The notes: generated by a model not told the origin, from the letters alone. Shown: positions 1-10,605, counted from the stretch's first letter. The stretch: 64,000 bases of DNA from Dryomyza anilis (GCA_951804985.1 OX638132.1:26804440-26868439), one strand, 5' to 3'. Made by a program: numbers and translations.

Positions 1-781
1 GCTGTGCTGTGCGGTGCAGCGCATTCTTATGGCCAGCGCGCGTTTTTATGCGATTTTCTTGTGCCACGCTGCGGAATGTGTGGCCGTTATCAGATTGCAA
101 TATACATTTGTGTGTGGAAAATATTGCTGCCTCCGTGGCGTTCTTGGGTTCTACATTGTTTTCCACACTCCTTGTGAAATTGATTATCAAATTGTGCCGC
201 ATACTGCATGTAATTTACGTTTGTTACCTTTTTCATTCGTTGCACTATGGAACAGCAATCAACATTTCATTTGTTTATCTGGATCTTTTTAATGTCAATA
301 GATAAGAAAGATAAGTGAATATCATTTTGGACTCAGTTAGTTTCAGGTCGTTGCTAGAAAATGTTAGTTCTACTACAGTTACCTGCATTTTAGGTGCAAG
401 TGTATTTATATGACTTGATTTTACTACACAATGTATTGTAAACTGTAGTTCTAAATGTTGTAAAATCTTAAACAAAAAATTTATAAAAATAATATTGTTG
501 TGATTTAGACATTTATGAAAAATAATATTGTCGTGATTTTTACAATGATGAAAAAAAACAAATATTTGTTTCGAAATAAAATATTCCGAAAATTTTTTTT
601 TTTTTTTTTAAATAAAAAAATTGAAAAATAAATTGCCGAAATAATTGTTATAATGTTATCTAAAAGTATAGCTTTTTTTGTTATTTGTTATTTAAAAAAA
701 AGTTTGTTATTTAAAAAAAAATATTTTACAAAACATTAAAAATAATACTAAACAACAAATGGAGAGATTTTTTAATTAACC
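1..781. other. AT-rich stretch without a recognisable gene
   Basis: The first ~250 bases have a mixed composition and carry two overlapping plus-strand reading frames of 92-98 codons with no recognisable motif. I regard both as chance. From about 470 onward the sequence is very AT-rich with A and T homopolymers, for example a T run near 594-610. No gene or RNA is visible. Confidence 0.5.
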
Positions 782-1171
782 ACGATCTTAGTTTGATTTT
801 CCGATAAATTTCAAGATTCTAATCACCACCTCATACTAAGTTTTTTTCAGATTGCCACAAGTTTTTGAGTTATTACGTAATACAAATGTATGTCAATTTT
901 CGTGTTTTTCTACATATTTTGGACTTAAACATTTTAAAGATTTGAGTTATCGATCCAATTTCTTATATATTCCTCTGAGAATACTTCAGACAATATCTTG
1001 AAATAAACTTCATGAAATTCGCTTTAATCTGACCGAAGTTATGACCAGTCAAACACAACAAATATTTATTTTAAGGTGTACCTATTATTTATTGCATAAT
1101 ATATTAAGTTTTCATAATTCAATAAAATTATATATTATATGTGAAACTAAATCCATAATTATATGATTTCT

Positions 1172-1261
1172 CTTTTTTTTATTTTAATGTGGGATAAAAA
1201 ATAGAGCCACAGCACTCAGACAGGGTTATATCCATTGTGCTGTGACCCAGTTACCTGGTTT
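1172..1261 (-). mobile_element. LINE 3' untranslated end and A-rich tail
   Basis: Downstream of the RNase H reading frame on the minus strand there is a short 3' region of moderate GC, then an A-rich segment on that strand (forward T-rich at about 1172-1195). Beyond this the foldback left arm resumes. This fits a target-primed LINE insertion ending in an A-rich tail. The exact junction and target duplication are blurred by the AT-rich context. Confidence 0.55.
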
Positions 1262-2781
1262 TTAATGATACTTCTTAGATTCATTATTGAATCTAAGAAG
1301 GCTATTGTGTGATAGAGAGTGAAGCTGGTCCTCTATCATCACGTCTGTGCCAAAGATCTGCCTTCTAATTCTAGAAAATGCTGGACAGTCACAGAGATAG
1401 TGCTCTGTGGTGCCAGTTTCTTCGTAGCAGGCAGAACATAAGGCGCTTTCGGCCAGGCCGATTGCGTTCATGTGTTTTTCACATGCGTTGTGTCCCGTTA
1501 GAAGTCCCGTCAGTTTTCTGCACTCCTTTCTACTTAAGGAAAGTAGAAACGAGGCCGATCTTTTGGTTATCGTCGGTGTCATGAGCTTGGAGAATCTGCA
1601 TTTCGTCTCATTCAGCCATCTGCTCTTGTGTGCGGAGGCGACCCAAGAGCTGATGACGAATTTCCCCGTAGATGCAGGTAGTCCAAGCACAGGTTCTGGT
1701 CCAAATGGATTATCCTCAGATCCAGCACGTGCTAGTTCGTCAGATGTTTCATTGCCCGAAACTCCTTTATGGCCCGGCACCCAAATCAGTTTCAGTGTAT
1801 TGTATTTACCAACACAATTGAGACGTGATCTGCATTGACGTACAATTTTGGATGTGATGACCTGGTTGTTCAAAGCCATAAGAGCAGCCTGACTATCGCT
1901 GCAAACTGATATAGCCCTGTTCTGCCATCTATTATCCGCAATGTAGTCCATAGCCATAAGTATAGCATAGACTTCGGCTTTAAATACCGAGGCATTGTCG
2001 CCTAAGGCGAAGTGAAGTCTGCGGTCATCCGGTTCCACAAACACTCCAGCACCAGATCCCTGATTGGTTCTGGAGCCGTCTGTGAAAATGCAGTGTGACC
2101 CTCTACCTAGCTCACAGTCAGGCGTTAGCCAGTCTTGAATGTCAGGTTGGCAGACCTCAAAATATCGTCTTGGTAATATTTCTGTTATCATTGCATCAGA
2201 GGGCATCTCCAGTAGACAGGTGTCTAATGGAGTGTCAAGTACAATGTCAGAGATATTCCAGGGAACATTAAACCAGAGACCACCTCGTTTTAGTCTCCAG
2301 CAGCCTTTCATGGCTTCGCCTCTGATGAAGATGTCAAGTGGTGGTAGGTTTAAGATTGCATTCAGTGCTGGACCAGGTGTATTGGGAAAGGCACCCGTAA
2401 CACCCAGACACACGGTTCTCTGAATCTTGGCAAGACTAGTTGTCACGCATTTTCGCGACAGCTTGTTCTACCAGACTACCGATGCATATGATATCATCGG
2501 TCTTATCATTGCCGTGTAAATCCATAAGGTTTTGCTCGGCGATAGTCCCCATGTCTTCCCAAAAATTCCTCTGCATTGCCAGAAGGCATTCAATGCTCGC
2601 GAAATTTTATTTTCAACATATTTTGTCCAAAGTAGTTTACTATCTAGAGTTAAGCCCAGATATTTTACTTCGTTAGACAGAGGAATAGTGACACCCTTAA
2701 GTACTGGTAGAGATAATCCTGTCATTATTCTTTTCCTAGTGAAGACATTTCTGATTTTTATTACTTTGCTTTTGTAAATCA
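1262..2781 (-). pseudogene. 5'-truncated non-LTR retrotransposon ORF2: RT thumb, RNase H, CCHC knuckle
   Basis: The protein would be the C-terminal part of a LINE ORF2, which copies the element RNA into DNA at the target site. The first ~104 codons (2782 to 2471) match the end of the reverse transcriptase domain, with a VKYLGLTLD motif and RPMISYASVVW at its end. A TAG at 2468-2470 then interrupts the frame; the same frame continues for 394 codons. Numbered from codon 2446, the RNase H catalytic set is intact: D123 in FTDGS, E158, D184 in CSDSQAAL, H226 in VPGHKGVSGNE and D236. A C337-x2-C340-x8-H349-x4-C354 knuckle follows. The RT fingers/palm, endonuclease and ORF1 are absent, and a TAA lies two codons upstream of 2782, so this is a 5'-truncated copy. 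Presence of RNase H favours I/R1/LOA-type clades, but the clade is not settled. It sits inside the left arm of the surrounding foldback. Confidence 0.9.
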
Positions 2782-3501
2782 CTCTTTAGTTCATCAGATT
2801 AAATACAAATTCACGCTTACAATTTATGATTTAAATTTTACTTTGTGGTGCTTTTTTAATCAATATAATTTCTTTGTTCATCAATAATTTATAGAAATTT
2901 CAACAAAACCTTAAACCAGTAGAATTTATCTTTGCATAAATGTATTACTTTCCATGGGTTTGCCTCAGTATCCTACAATAGAGTCAAATAAAGATCACCT
3001 ACTAAATATTCATACTTTTAAAATAAAACATTTTCCTACTTATGTACATATCAAACAAAAATAAGGTAAATTTTTCAATCGAATTTGTAAATTTAATTTT
3101 AGGTGAGGACTTAAAGAGTGATTTGCAAGAACAAAGTAAGAGAAACTATAGAATTTTAGATCAAGTCTGATATTAGAATGAAAATCATAAAGTTTATGCA
3201 ACAAATAATAGGTACACCTTAAAATTCATATTTTTTGTGTTTGACTGGTCATAACTTTGGTCAGATTTATCCGAATTTCATGCGGTTTATTAGCTGAGGT
3301 ATTCTCAATGGAATACAAGAAAAATATGATCGAAAACTTAAATCTGTAAAAATTTATATTACAAAATATGTAGAAAAACAAGAGAATTGCTTTATATTTA
3401 TATTACGTAATAACTCAAAAACTTGAGGCAATATAAAAAAAAACTGAGTATGAGGTAATAATTAGAACCTTGACGTCCATCGGAAAAATATACATAGATC
3501 G

Positions 3502-3779
3502 CGGATATTTTTTTGTTGTGGCTGTGTAATCAACTACTTGAGGACTCTAACGCTCAGCTTTTAAGTGACATTTTCAAATTAAACGTAGTTTTAGTAAACA
3601 TCTCCCAAATGTTTACTAAAATAAAATAGTAATTGCCTATCTGTCTGTAAAATTTAAGCAGTTTCGATTAGAAACTATGGACGTTTAATAATGTGGAAAA
3701 GTCTAAACAAATTTTAAACTGAAAAACTGAACCTAAATATGTTAAAATGTGACCGAAAAAATAAACATATTGATTGAAA
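3502..3779. other. Unassigned AT-rich spacer
   Basis: This short stretch lies between the foldback right arm and the next repeat fragment. No reading frame, RNA or internal repeat is evident. Confidence 0.4.
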
Positions 3780-4030
3780 TTTGTTTTGATGAACCACATT
3801 CATCAATATGATGTACATATATTTTGTGTCTTATGTACTTTTTCATTTATGCAATGTGGGTCTTTGCACACATCTTCTCAAAATGAAAAACAAGTTTTCA
3901 GCCATTCTTCAAATTGATGATGAATTCATAATATTGATGTTTAATGTGTTCAATATTATGAATAGTTCTTCGAAACAATGAATAATGGTTTGAAGAACGA
4001 AATTCACCATTATGAAGAAGATTTTTTTAT
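3780..4030 (-). repeat. Fragment of the CATCAATATGATGAA-type repeat family (family M)
   Basis: The segment contains CATCAATATGATGTACATAT, ATTCACCATTATGAAGAA and other short palindromes around ATGAA/TTCAT. It resembles 11413-11708 in the same orientation and the reverse complement of 14034-14310. It is probably one end of a family M element whose other end is lost. Confidence 0.5.
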
Positions 4031-5027
4031 TTGTATATTTTTAATTTTTTTATTATAGATGTAACTGTAATTGGGTTTGATCTTACAGCAACATATGATG
4101 TTGTCCTGTTCTAGATGTTTCATTGTGCATTTTCTTTATTTATAAAACTACAAAAAACCAACTCTATACCATAGTACGTTCAAAGTGCAACGTTATGTGC
4201 CAACGAACGAATGAACGTAACATAATGCTACGTTCCGTTCCGTTCCATTTCAGTTATGTTATGTTAGTTGGCAACGTGCACATTTGCCGCAAGTTTGCAA
4301 AGTTTTATTGAGCTTTTTACTGGCCATTAACTGCTGCTGCTGATACTGCTACGGTTAGTGCTACTATTGCTAACTTTTTAGACAAATAAGCGCTTTTTAA
4401 TGCCATCTTAAATTTGATTGTTTTCGAACGGCTGGCAACTCTATCGGAGTCACAAAGCACAAATAGCGTTCAAGAAAAGTACAAAACACTTAACCACGTC
4501 ATATTCATAAATAAATAATATAAACATATTACATTACATACAAACATAAATACATTTTGTATGAAGCAACCGATAATGATGGCGAATTGATATTAACGTT
4601 CGTCGCTAAAAAAAAAACAAAGGATTGCCACAAATTGCTTCTGAAAGTGAATTATAATTGAAAATATAAAATTGAGCACAATATTTTATTAATAAAATTC
4701 TTTTTTTAAATGCGATAAATATAATTATAATCAGAAAACGTAGCTATAATCGGTCTTAAGACTTAAAAACGACCATGTAATATTTTTTACTTACTTCCGA
4801 TCTCGGAATTCATAACAATTCGATTTTTTCCGTAGGAACACCTCCGCGTTAGACATTTCCAAGACAAAAACATTCTTCTAAATGGTTAGGACCAATTTGT
4901 TTTTGACATTAACATATATTTAGAGTCTAACGATTAATACAATGATAATATACCTTAAATAATTACTCCGTATTTAGTAAATATATGCAAAGTTGATCAT
5001 TCGTAACCCGAGTGGAAATTTAGTTCA
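4031..5027. other. AT-rich stretch without gene
   Basis: Positions 4200-4290 hold short imperfect runs (CGTTCCGTTCCGTTCC and TTATGTTATGTTAG) and a weak inverted match between GCAACGTTATGTGCCAAC and GTTGGCAACGTGC. The rest is AT-rich with no supported feature. Confidence 0.4.
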
Positions 5028-5160
5028 GAATGCGATCATTGTCTGATCAGGCAGCCTGATTTCAAGTCCGGCCATGATCAGGAGTTTTGATCAGTGCCTG
5101 ATTCAAAACGTGACGCTATTCGAAGTTGCTATCCTGATCAGGTTTCCCGATCTTATCCTA
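5028..5160. repeat. Cluster of TGATCA palindromes
   Basis: Four TGATCA or CTGATCAGG sites occur within about 130 bases, alternating with GCCTGATT half-sites. One more lies near 5570. The spacing is irregular, so this may be the remnant of a palindromic repeat. No function can be assigned. Confidence 0.35.
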
Positions 5161-6339
5161 GTATAATTTGATGTATATTTAAATTCTTCATAAACTGCTT
5201 TTACCAACTTTGAGACTTTTCAAACAAAAAAATAGTTATGTGTACAAAGGTATCTCAAAATTCTTGCAATGACAGAAAGTCAACGTTTCGAGATATTTCA
5301 AATTTTTAAAAAGGTTGAGACTTTTTATATCTTTCGCATTTGAGTTTAACATTTTTTATTAGAATATTTTATTGCAATAATTTTGCTACCCAATTTTATT
5401 ATAAAAGGTTTTTAATAAAATCTCGATCATATTATATTAATACGATACCAATATGGTTTTTTTTTCATAAGTGTCACATCAGTTTTCATCAAGTAAACTT
5501 TATATCAGTTTTTTTATGAAGGTTGGATCATGTTGCCTTACGTGGATTTAAAATTAGGATCCTGATCAGTATCATTTCAGGGGACCTTTGGTAAGGATGC
5601 CTCAACAACAATAACAATGTTTTTAAATGAGATCCATATTCAGGTATTAAGTTTTCGACACCATGTACCTTTCAGGTATTAAGGGCAGTTTAGGTAAAAA
5701 TATTTAATACGAAAAATTTAATTCCAATAAAAATAGAACCAAATGCAGTGGAAAAATTAACAATATTTCATATTAAATTAATAAACTAAACGTAAACTGA
5801 AAAAAATATTCATACTATTTATGAATTTGTTCATCAATGTTATGAATTTGTCATTACGACTCAAATAATCATCAAATTCATCCTATTTATGAATCGTTCA
5901 TAAAACTGTAATGAAAAAGATCATAATATTGATGAACGCATTTATGAAATATTTTTATGAAAAGAAATTCATGGAATTTATGAAATTTTAAACTATTTAA
6001 AAATAAAAAATCATTTTTGTGGACTATTTTTTTTATTTTTAGTCACGCTTATACCAACGAATGAATTACACATACGTAGAGACTGCGCTGCTTTGCCACA
6101 AAAAATTAATATGAATACCTCAATGAACGCAATTCATAACAATTATTAAAGCGTTTATTATATCAGTTTTGCTCAAATTTTGCGATTCGTTCATAAATAT
6201 GATTTTTTCAATTAAAATTACAACAAAAACTAGAAGAGCTAAATCAATGAAAATTTTGATTAAGATTGCTTTTATATCTTGTTGTCTGAACAATCAAATT
6301 CTTTAAATATCTCAACTTACACAACCACAAATGAATTTA
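5161..6339. other. AT-rich stretch with ATGAAT-type repeat debris
   Basis: Positions 5805-6000 are packed with short TTCATAA/ATGAAT motifs such as TTCATCAATGTTATGAATTTG and look like a decayed family M element. No intact ends and no coding potential are visible. Confidence 0.4.
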
Positions 6340-6597
6340 ACTTTATTTGGTCTTAAGTGAACTTTTTTGGTCAAATATATATTGATTTTATGCTAAAATA
6401 TATGAAAATGTTTTCCCAAGAAAAAAAATCGAAATTCGGTACACATACCCATTTGTACATATGGATGTCAAATGAAAGAAAATTCTTCAGAGATTGCAAG
6501 TTTGCAGTGACTTATGCACCACTTTATATGATAACGCAGACATTATCACATATGTCTAGGGTATTTATTGTAGTCGGATTAGACCGACTATAACTTT
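6340..6597 (-). repeat. Family B interspersed repeat, partial copy
   Basis: Read on the minus strand this matches the first ~300 bases of the full family B copy at 16625-17305: the TATAGTCGGTCTAATCCGACTA palindrome region, a GGGTAGGTGTACCGAATTTCGA-like segment (here GGGTATGTGTACCG), and a TATATTTGACCAAAAAAGTT end. The segment carrying the GACAGACGGAC block is missing. Confidence 0.7.
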
Positions 6598-6719
6598 CAT
6601 TATTTTTACAAACGGCAGCATCACACTATTACAATTTCCCTACTTCAATTTCCATTCAAGTGATGACAATGAAAACCATGCATAATCCAAAATGGGAACC
6701 CTGTTATTGAGGGTTGTAC

Positions 6720-6845
6720 GAAAATCGATTAATCGAGACTAAAAATCGATTCTTAGTCGATTACAAACATGAAATTTTGACTACGAAAAAATCGATTATG
6801 AAAACCCGAAATCGATTTTCGACTATAATCGAAATCGATTTACCA
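6720..6845. repeat. Cluster of five ATCGAT sites
   Basis: ATCGAT occurs at 6724-6729, 6745-6750, 6791-6796, 6811-6816 and 6834-6839, with further partial TCGA sites between them. The spacing is 18-46 bases. In flies TATCGATA and CGATA sites bind DREF and BEAF-32, but flanking bases here only partly fit, so a boundary or promoter role is speculative. It may instead be a degenerate tandem repeat. Confidence 0.4.
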
Positions 6846-6849
6846 ATCA

Positions 6850-7600
6850 CTATTCTTTGATTTGGTTAGTTTTTTGCGTTTATTATATGTTTGTTTTGTG
6901 CTTTTGTGTTTTCAATATTATTCATATTGTTTTTTGTTTTTGCTTTGGTGTTTTTGATTTTGTGGTTTCGTCTTCGCTTTTATTATTAGTTTTGTGTTTT
7001 TGGTTGTGAGTTTTTGCATTTTTGTATCTGTATCTGTGTTTTGTTTTTTTTTTTTGTTTTTTTTTTTCAATTTGTTTTAGTATATTTGCTCATTTAGTGC
7101 GTTCGCTTTTTCTTTTTTGCTTTTGTTTGACTTTTGGTGTTGTGTTTTTTTTCTTTTGGGTTTTTGCGTTTTGCTTTAGTATTTGTGTTAAAACTTTTAA
7201 TTTTAGGTGTTTGCTTTTGTTTTTTTTTTTGCTTCTCTGTTTCTGTTATAGTTTTTAATTTATACTTTTAATTTTAATTTTACGATATGATTTTGTTTTA
7301 TTTTATTTTATGCATTTGTTTTTGCTTTTATTTTTTTTTTGTTTTTGCGTTAGATTGGCTTTTGGTTTTATGTTTTTACTATGTTTTTATTTTGTTTTAA
7401 TTTTGTTTTTGAATAGGTTTAGATTATGTTTTAGTATTTTTGCTTTTGTTTTTGATTTGTTTTCTTTAATTTTTGTGTTTATGCTTTTAATTTGGTGTTT
7501 TTGTTTTTGCATTTTTTTTATTGTTTTTGCTTTTCATTTGTGCTTTTGTGTTTGTGTTTTTGTTTTTTTTTTTTGTTTCATGTTCGTAGCTGTAGTAAGT
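6850..7600 (+). repeat. TTTTTG-rich strand-asymmetric simple array
   Basis: About 750 bases are built almost only of T runs separated by G, GC or GTG (TTTTTGTTTTTGC-like). C and A are scarce on the plus strand. The reading frames inside it translate to Phe/Leu/Cys/Val strings and are artefacts. Similar arrays lie at 20690-20850 and 47590-48420, all T-rich on the plus strand. Confidence 0.85.
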
Positions 7601-7800
7601 TCCAAGTTATATCATTATGAAAGTGCTGGTTGTATAGGAGGTGCTACGCTCTCATCCCACCCATATGTAGCATATCATTCCTTCCAGACCATATCGCATC
7701 TGTGATAAAAATATCAAAACAATCGGATCAGATGTTTAGACGGAGAAGCGGAACAAACAAACATGGAGATTAATAGGATGGGTAGGAAAACTTTCCTTTC
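7601..7800 (+). repeat. Unique tail following the TTTTTG array
   Basis: The segment GGTTGTATAGGAGGTGCTACG continues into a TCGGATCAGATGTTTAGACG-like block. The same order is seen after the second array at 20880-21030 (GGTTGTATAGGAAGTACCACG, then TTAAATCGGTTCAGCGGTTT). Array plus tail therefore form one interspersed repeat type. Confidence 0.55.
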
Positions 7801-8034
7801 TGTACGTTTTATGATTTTTTAAATAAAACAATATAATAAATTTCAACCGCACAGAAAAAACCTGTTTTCATTTTTTTTGACGTGGACAGATTCAGTATTC
7901 AAACCCGAGAAATTTGACCGACGCCTAAGGACTTCTCATCAAATGAATTACTCTATCACACTGGTGTAGGGTATATTAAAGAGCCAACCAGTAATAAAAA
8001 CAGAATGACGTGCAAAATAAAAATTATAAAAACC
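7801..8034. other. Spacer, no feature
   Basis: No supported gene or repeat is visible. A 162-codon minus-strand frame reaching from 8436 to 7948 is produced by the adjacent CAG/CAA runs and low-complexity sequence, and I do not call it. Confidence 0.35.
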
Positions 8035-8440
8035 TTTTTCTGCTGCTGCTGCTGCGGTGCAACAACAGCAAATTTCGACCACAAATAACAACAAAAAGAA
8101 GGCAGTCAGGATCATTAATTCATAATTATCCACGCCAAAAACTATGCAACAGAAATAAAAGGGCATAAAATCGGCCATGTGAAGGCAAACAACAAAAATT
8201 AAATAATGAGCGCACAAACACAACAATGGAGCAGCTGTAACGTTAATGGCAACAACAGCAACAGCAGCAGCATTAAAGACAACAACAGCTACAACAAAAA
8301 TAATATCAACTGGATCAACACTATAGAAAGGTGTTGAAACCATTATTACAACGGTGGCAGCATATGTTGTTGTTGTTGTTGCTGCTGTTGCAACAGTCGA
8401 TGTGTTGCTGCTGCTGTTGATGTTGCAGCTGCTCAAGGGA
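8035..8440. repeat. Opa-like CTG/CAG and CAA/TGT trinucleotide runs
   Basis: A CTG run at about 8041-8055, CAACAACAGC-type runs at about 8220-8300, and TGTTGTTGTTGTTGCTGCTG at about 8363-8385 are followed by a further CTG run ending near 8432. Plus-strand CAG tracts precede plus-strand CTG tracts, so the segment could fold into a long hairpin. Such tracts are common in fly coding and regulatory DNA. No splice-consistent exon can be defined. Confidence 0.7.
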
Positions 8441-9132
8441 ATAATTCAATTTCAACACGCTGCACCAGTGCAACGCAGCTCCATTAACGCGAACGCGTTG
8501 AGTTGAACACGTTCAGCACAGTCGCTGGGAATACAGGGCACATAGTGGTGCCAGGAGGTGGTGGGGGCGAAAGTCGAGGTGTTGGTGTTGCTGCCGATGT
8601 TGGTACTGGTGTTGGTGATGCATTTCGGTGCGACGAGGCCCACGTAGTGTGGATATAAAATGCATAAAACTTTTATGAAAACAACTTGCGTTGCTTCTGC
8701 TGCCGCTGCTACAGCTTGATTGTTTTCGTTGCTGGCCGCGTGTTTTTATTATTATTGTTGTTGTTTGTGTTGCAGTTGTGTTTTTATTTTGTTGTAGCAA
8801 TTTTTGTTGCAGTTCTTGTGGTGTTGCCAATGCGGTTGTGTGTGTGGCAAGCAGTAACTACTTCTTTTTATTTGATTTCTTCGTTTGCTGCAACAACAGC
8901 ACCGCAAATGTTGCATGTTTGCTATAGCTGCAGCTGCCAGTGTGTGGTGCCGAACCCTTCAGATTATGGTGCAAGTTGGTGCTTTCACTGCGCGATTTCT
9001 TTAAAGCCGCAACGTTTGGCTCCCCAACTACTGCAGTCAAAGGCATTGGGTACTGCTAGTGCTGTGGAGCACTATGGGTCAGAAAGCGCATTTGCGTCTC
9101 ATAAATATTTTAGTAGAACTCGACAGAAATGA
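8441..9132. other. Higher-GC region with uncertain reading frames on both strands
   Basis: Base composition is less AT-rich than the surroundings. On the plus strand 8686-9132 is open for 148 codons, but its first half is Val/Leu/Phe/Cys-rich translation of a GTT/TTG tract. On the minus strand 8830-8513 is open for 105 codons with Gln, Thr, His and Ser runs (for example HHQHQYQHRQQHQH). Neither has a recognisable domain, and both could be by-products of trinucleotide repeats. I describe the region as possibly host-derived regulatory or exonic DNA without choosing a frame. Confidence 0.3.
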
Positions 9133-9543
9133 ATGAAATAAATGGTTTTACAAGGATAAATTTTTCATAATTAAAAACATTTTGCATTATTTTTATTAAT
9201 TTTTTTTTTTTTTCAATTTTCATGAAATTTGGTTTATTTCTTTTCGATATTTGAAAATTTTACAAATTTATGCTGCTTTTAAAAAAACACATATTTTCTA
9301 TATAGAGATAACTTCGATAGCTGTATTCTATGTCAATAGAGTACCAGAATGAATATTTTTGGTATGTATTATGCTAATAATTGAACGTAGTAAGTATTTG
9401 ATTCTGGTTTGTAATATTTTTATCAAGTTAGGTTTATAATAATTTAATTATTGTATAATTTTCTAACTTGAATTTCAGCAAAAAAAGCTATTTTGAATTG
9501 GCTTAAATTTTATTCACAATTAGTACTATTATTTCTAAATATA
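9133..9543. other. AT-rich spacer
   Basis: The stretch is A/T homopolymer-rich and holds no supported gene, RNA or repeat. Confidence 0.4.
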
Positions 9544-9961
9544 CACAGAAAAAAAATCATCAATATGATGAATTTATTCGTAAATATTATGAATTTTTCT
9601 ACTAACTACCATATTTATCATATTGATAGCACCGTTTATTAATTGACATATTGATGAATGCATTCATTATATATATGAACTTATTCATACTATCGAATAT
9701 CATAGTGAAAACGAAATATTTAATTCAATGAATTTGAATCGTCTTATTTATGAATATACACTCTAAAAAAGGAATGTTTATAAAATACTTGTGGGAAGCT
9801 ATCGGTTACTTCTGGTAAATACATATTGGCTGCCAGAAATACTTAAAAAATGCTGCATTGAAAGTGTTTGCCCCAAAAATCGTACAGCTAGTCACAAAAG
9901 ATGCATCACTTGAACAATTAAACTTATCAGTGTCATGCAACACTTGCACGGATAAGCTTCT

Positions 9962-10369
9962 TCACTGATAAGCTGCCACCAATTCTTCATAATCGGTCTT
10001 CACATCATCCAAAACAGATGACTGCAGAAACACTGCTGCAATTCTTTGCAAATCATCTGACAAAAACCCTGACAGTTTAGATGACTTTTTCAGACACGTC
10101 CAATGTATGAGACACCTGTCCCAGGCATAATGCATGTTGATGTGTTGTAGTGTTTCCTTAGTGTCCATCAATATCAGTCGAAATAAAAGGTTTATTTTCG
10201 GCAGTCGCTCATTTACACTACTTGTCGAATAATCTACCCTGGAATTCTGCATTATACGACATGTCGCGTAAATAAGTGGGCTGCCGCAATAAAAAAAAAA
10301 CTTTTGCTTTGACTGAATTTGGCGTACACTACAAATACTTGCCGGAAACACTTCAAGTATTTTTGACAA
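9962..10369 (-). CDS. Unrecognised 135-codon ORF inside the 882 bp element
   Basis: This frame begins with ATG at 10369 and ends at TAA/TGA next to 9962. It fills about half of the surrounding element. I do not recognise the family. The composition is mixed and protein-like rather than low-complexity: for example LILMDTKETLQHINMHYAW, then a LKKSSKLSGFLSDDLQRIAA stretch and an acidic end DDVKTDYEELVAAYQ. There is no signal peptide, clear membrane segment or catalytic motif that I can name. The first ~20 residues are encoded by sequence resembling the neighbouring AAACACT minisatellite, so the true start may be further in. It could be a fragment of a host gene captured by the element, a relic of an element protein, or chance. 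No intron or promoter is evident. Confidence 0.25.
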   Translation of the reverse strand: MSKILEVFPASICSVRQIQSKQKFFFYCGSPLIYATCRIMQNSRVDYSTSSVNERLPKINLLFRLILMDTKETLQHINMHYAWDRCLIHWTCLKKSSKLSGFLSDDLQRIAAVFLQSSVLDDVKTDYEELVAAYQ

Positions 10370-10605
10370 ACACTACCAAATTATGAAATATTTGAGGGAA
10401 ACACTCCAAATATTTGTGGGAAACACTTTTCGTGTTTGTGGGAAACACTTCAAATACTTGTGGGAAGCACTTATCGTATTTGTGGGTAACACTTTTCGTG
10501 TTTGTGGGAAACACTACTGTTATTTGTGGGAAACACTACTGATCATTTGTGAGAAACACTTCGATTATTTCCTACAAATGAGCTTGCAAACACTTTAGTG
10601 TTTGT
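10370..10605 (+). repeat. Minisatellite, ~26 bp unit around TTTGTGGGAAACACT
   Basis: About eight units of the type TATTTGTGGGAAACACTT follow one another with small substitutions (GTGGGTAACACT, GTGAGAAACACT, GTGGGAAGCACT). Isolated half-units occur earlier in the element, near 9790 and 10340, so the motif is characteristic of the element. A plus-strand frame of 71 codons across it (VGNTFRVCGKHF-like periodic peptide) is a by-product. Confidence 0.85.

Larger units (their letters stand above)
782..3501. mobile_element. Large foldback (inverted-repeat) element, arms ~440 bp
   Basis: The left part (782 to about 1172) reappears as reverse complement in the right part (about 3110 to 3501). Bases 3401-3423 are an exact reverse complement of a 23-base block near 860-883. 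The block reading GGTACACCTTA followed by GTGTTTGACTGGTCATAACT on the right at about 3213-3260 is mirrored at about 1035-1085. The arm resumes at about 2765-2820, which mirrors 3060-3130. The arms enclose a loop of roughly 240 bp (about 2820-3060). The left arm is split by a LINE fragment (about 1172-2781). A single-orientation relative of loop plus right arm lies at 37985-38385, so this is a family and not a local accident. No transposase is visible. Confidence 0.75.

Noticed and set aside
1..305. Two overlapping plus-strand frames of 92-98 codons at the window start
   Set aside because: No conserved motif, odd composition, and truncation by the window edge prevents judging a start.
6724..6839. 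Declaring the ATCGAT cluster a DREF/BEAF promoter or insulator
   Set aside because: The flanking bases do not consistently extend to TATCGATA, and there is no adjacent gene.
7948..8436. 162-codon minus-strand frame rich in Thr, Asn, Ala and Val
   Set aside because: It is the translation of CAG/CAA/TGT trinucleotide runs in a favourable frame. No domain is visible, and other frames of the same repeat are equally open.
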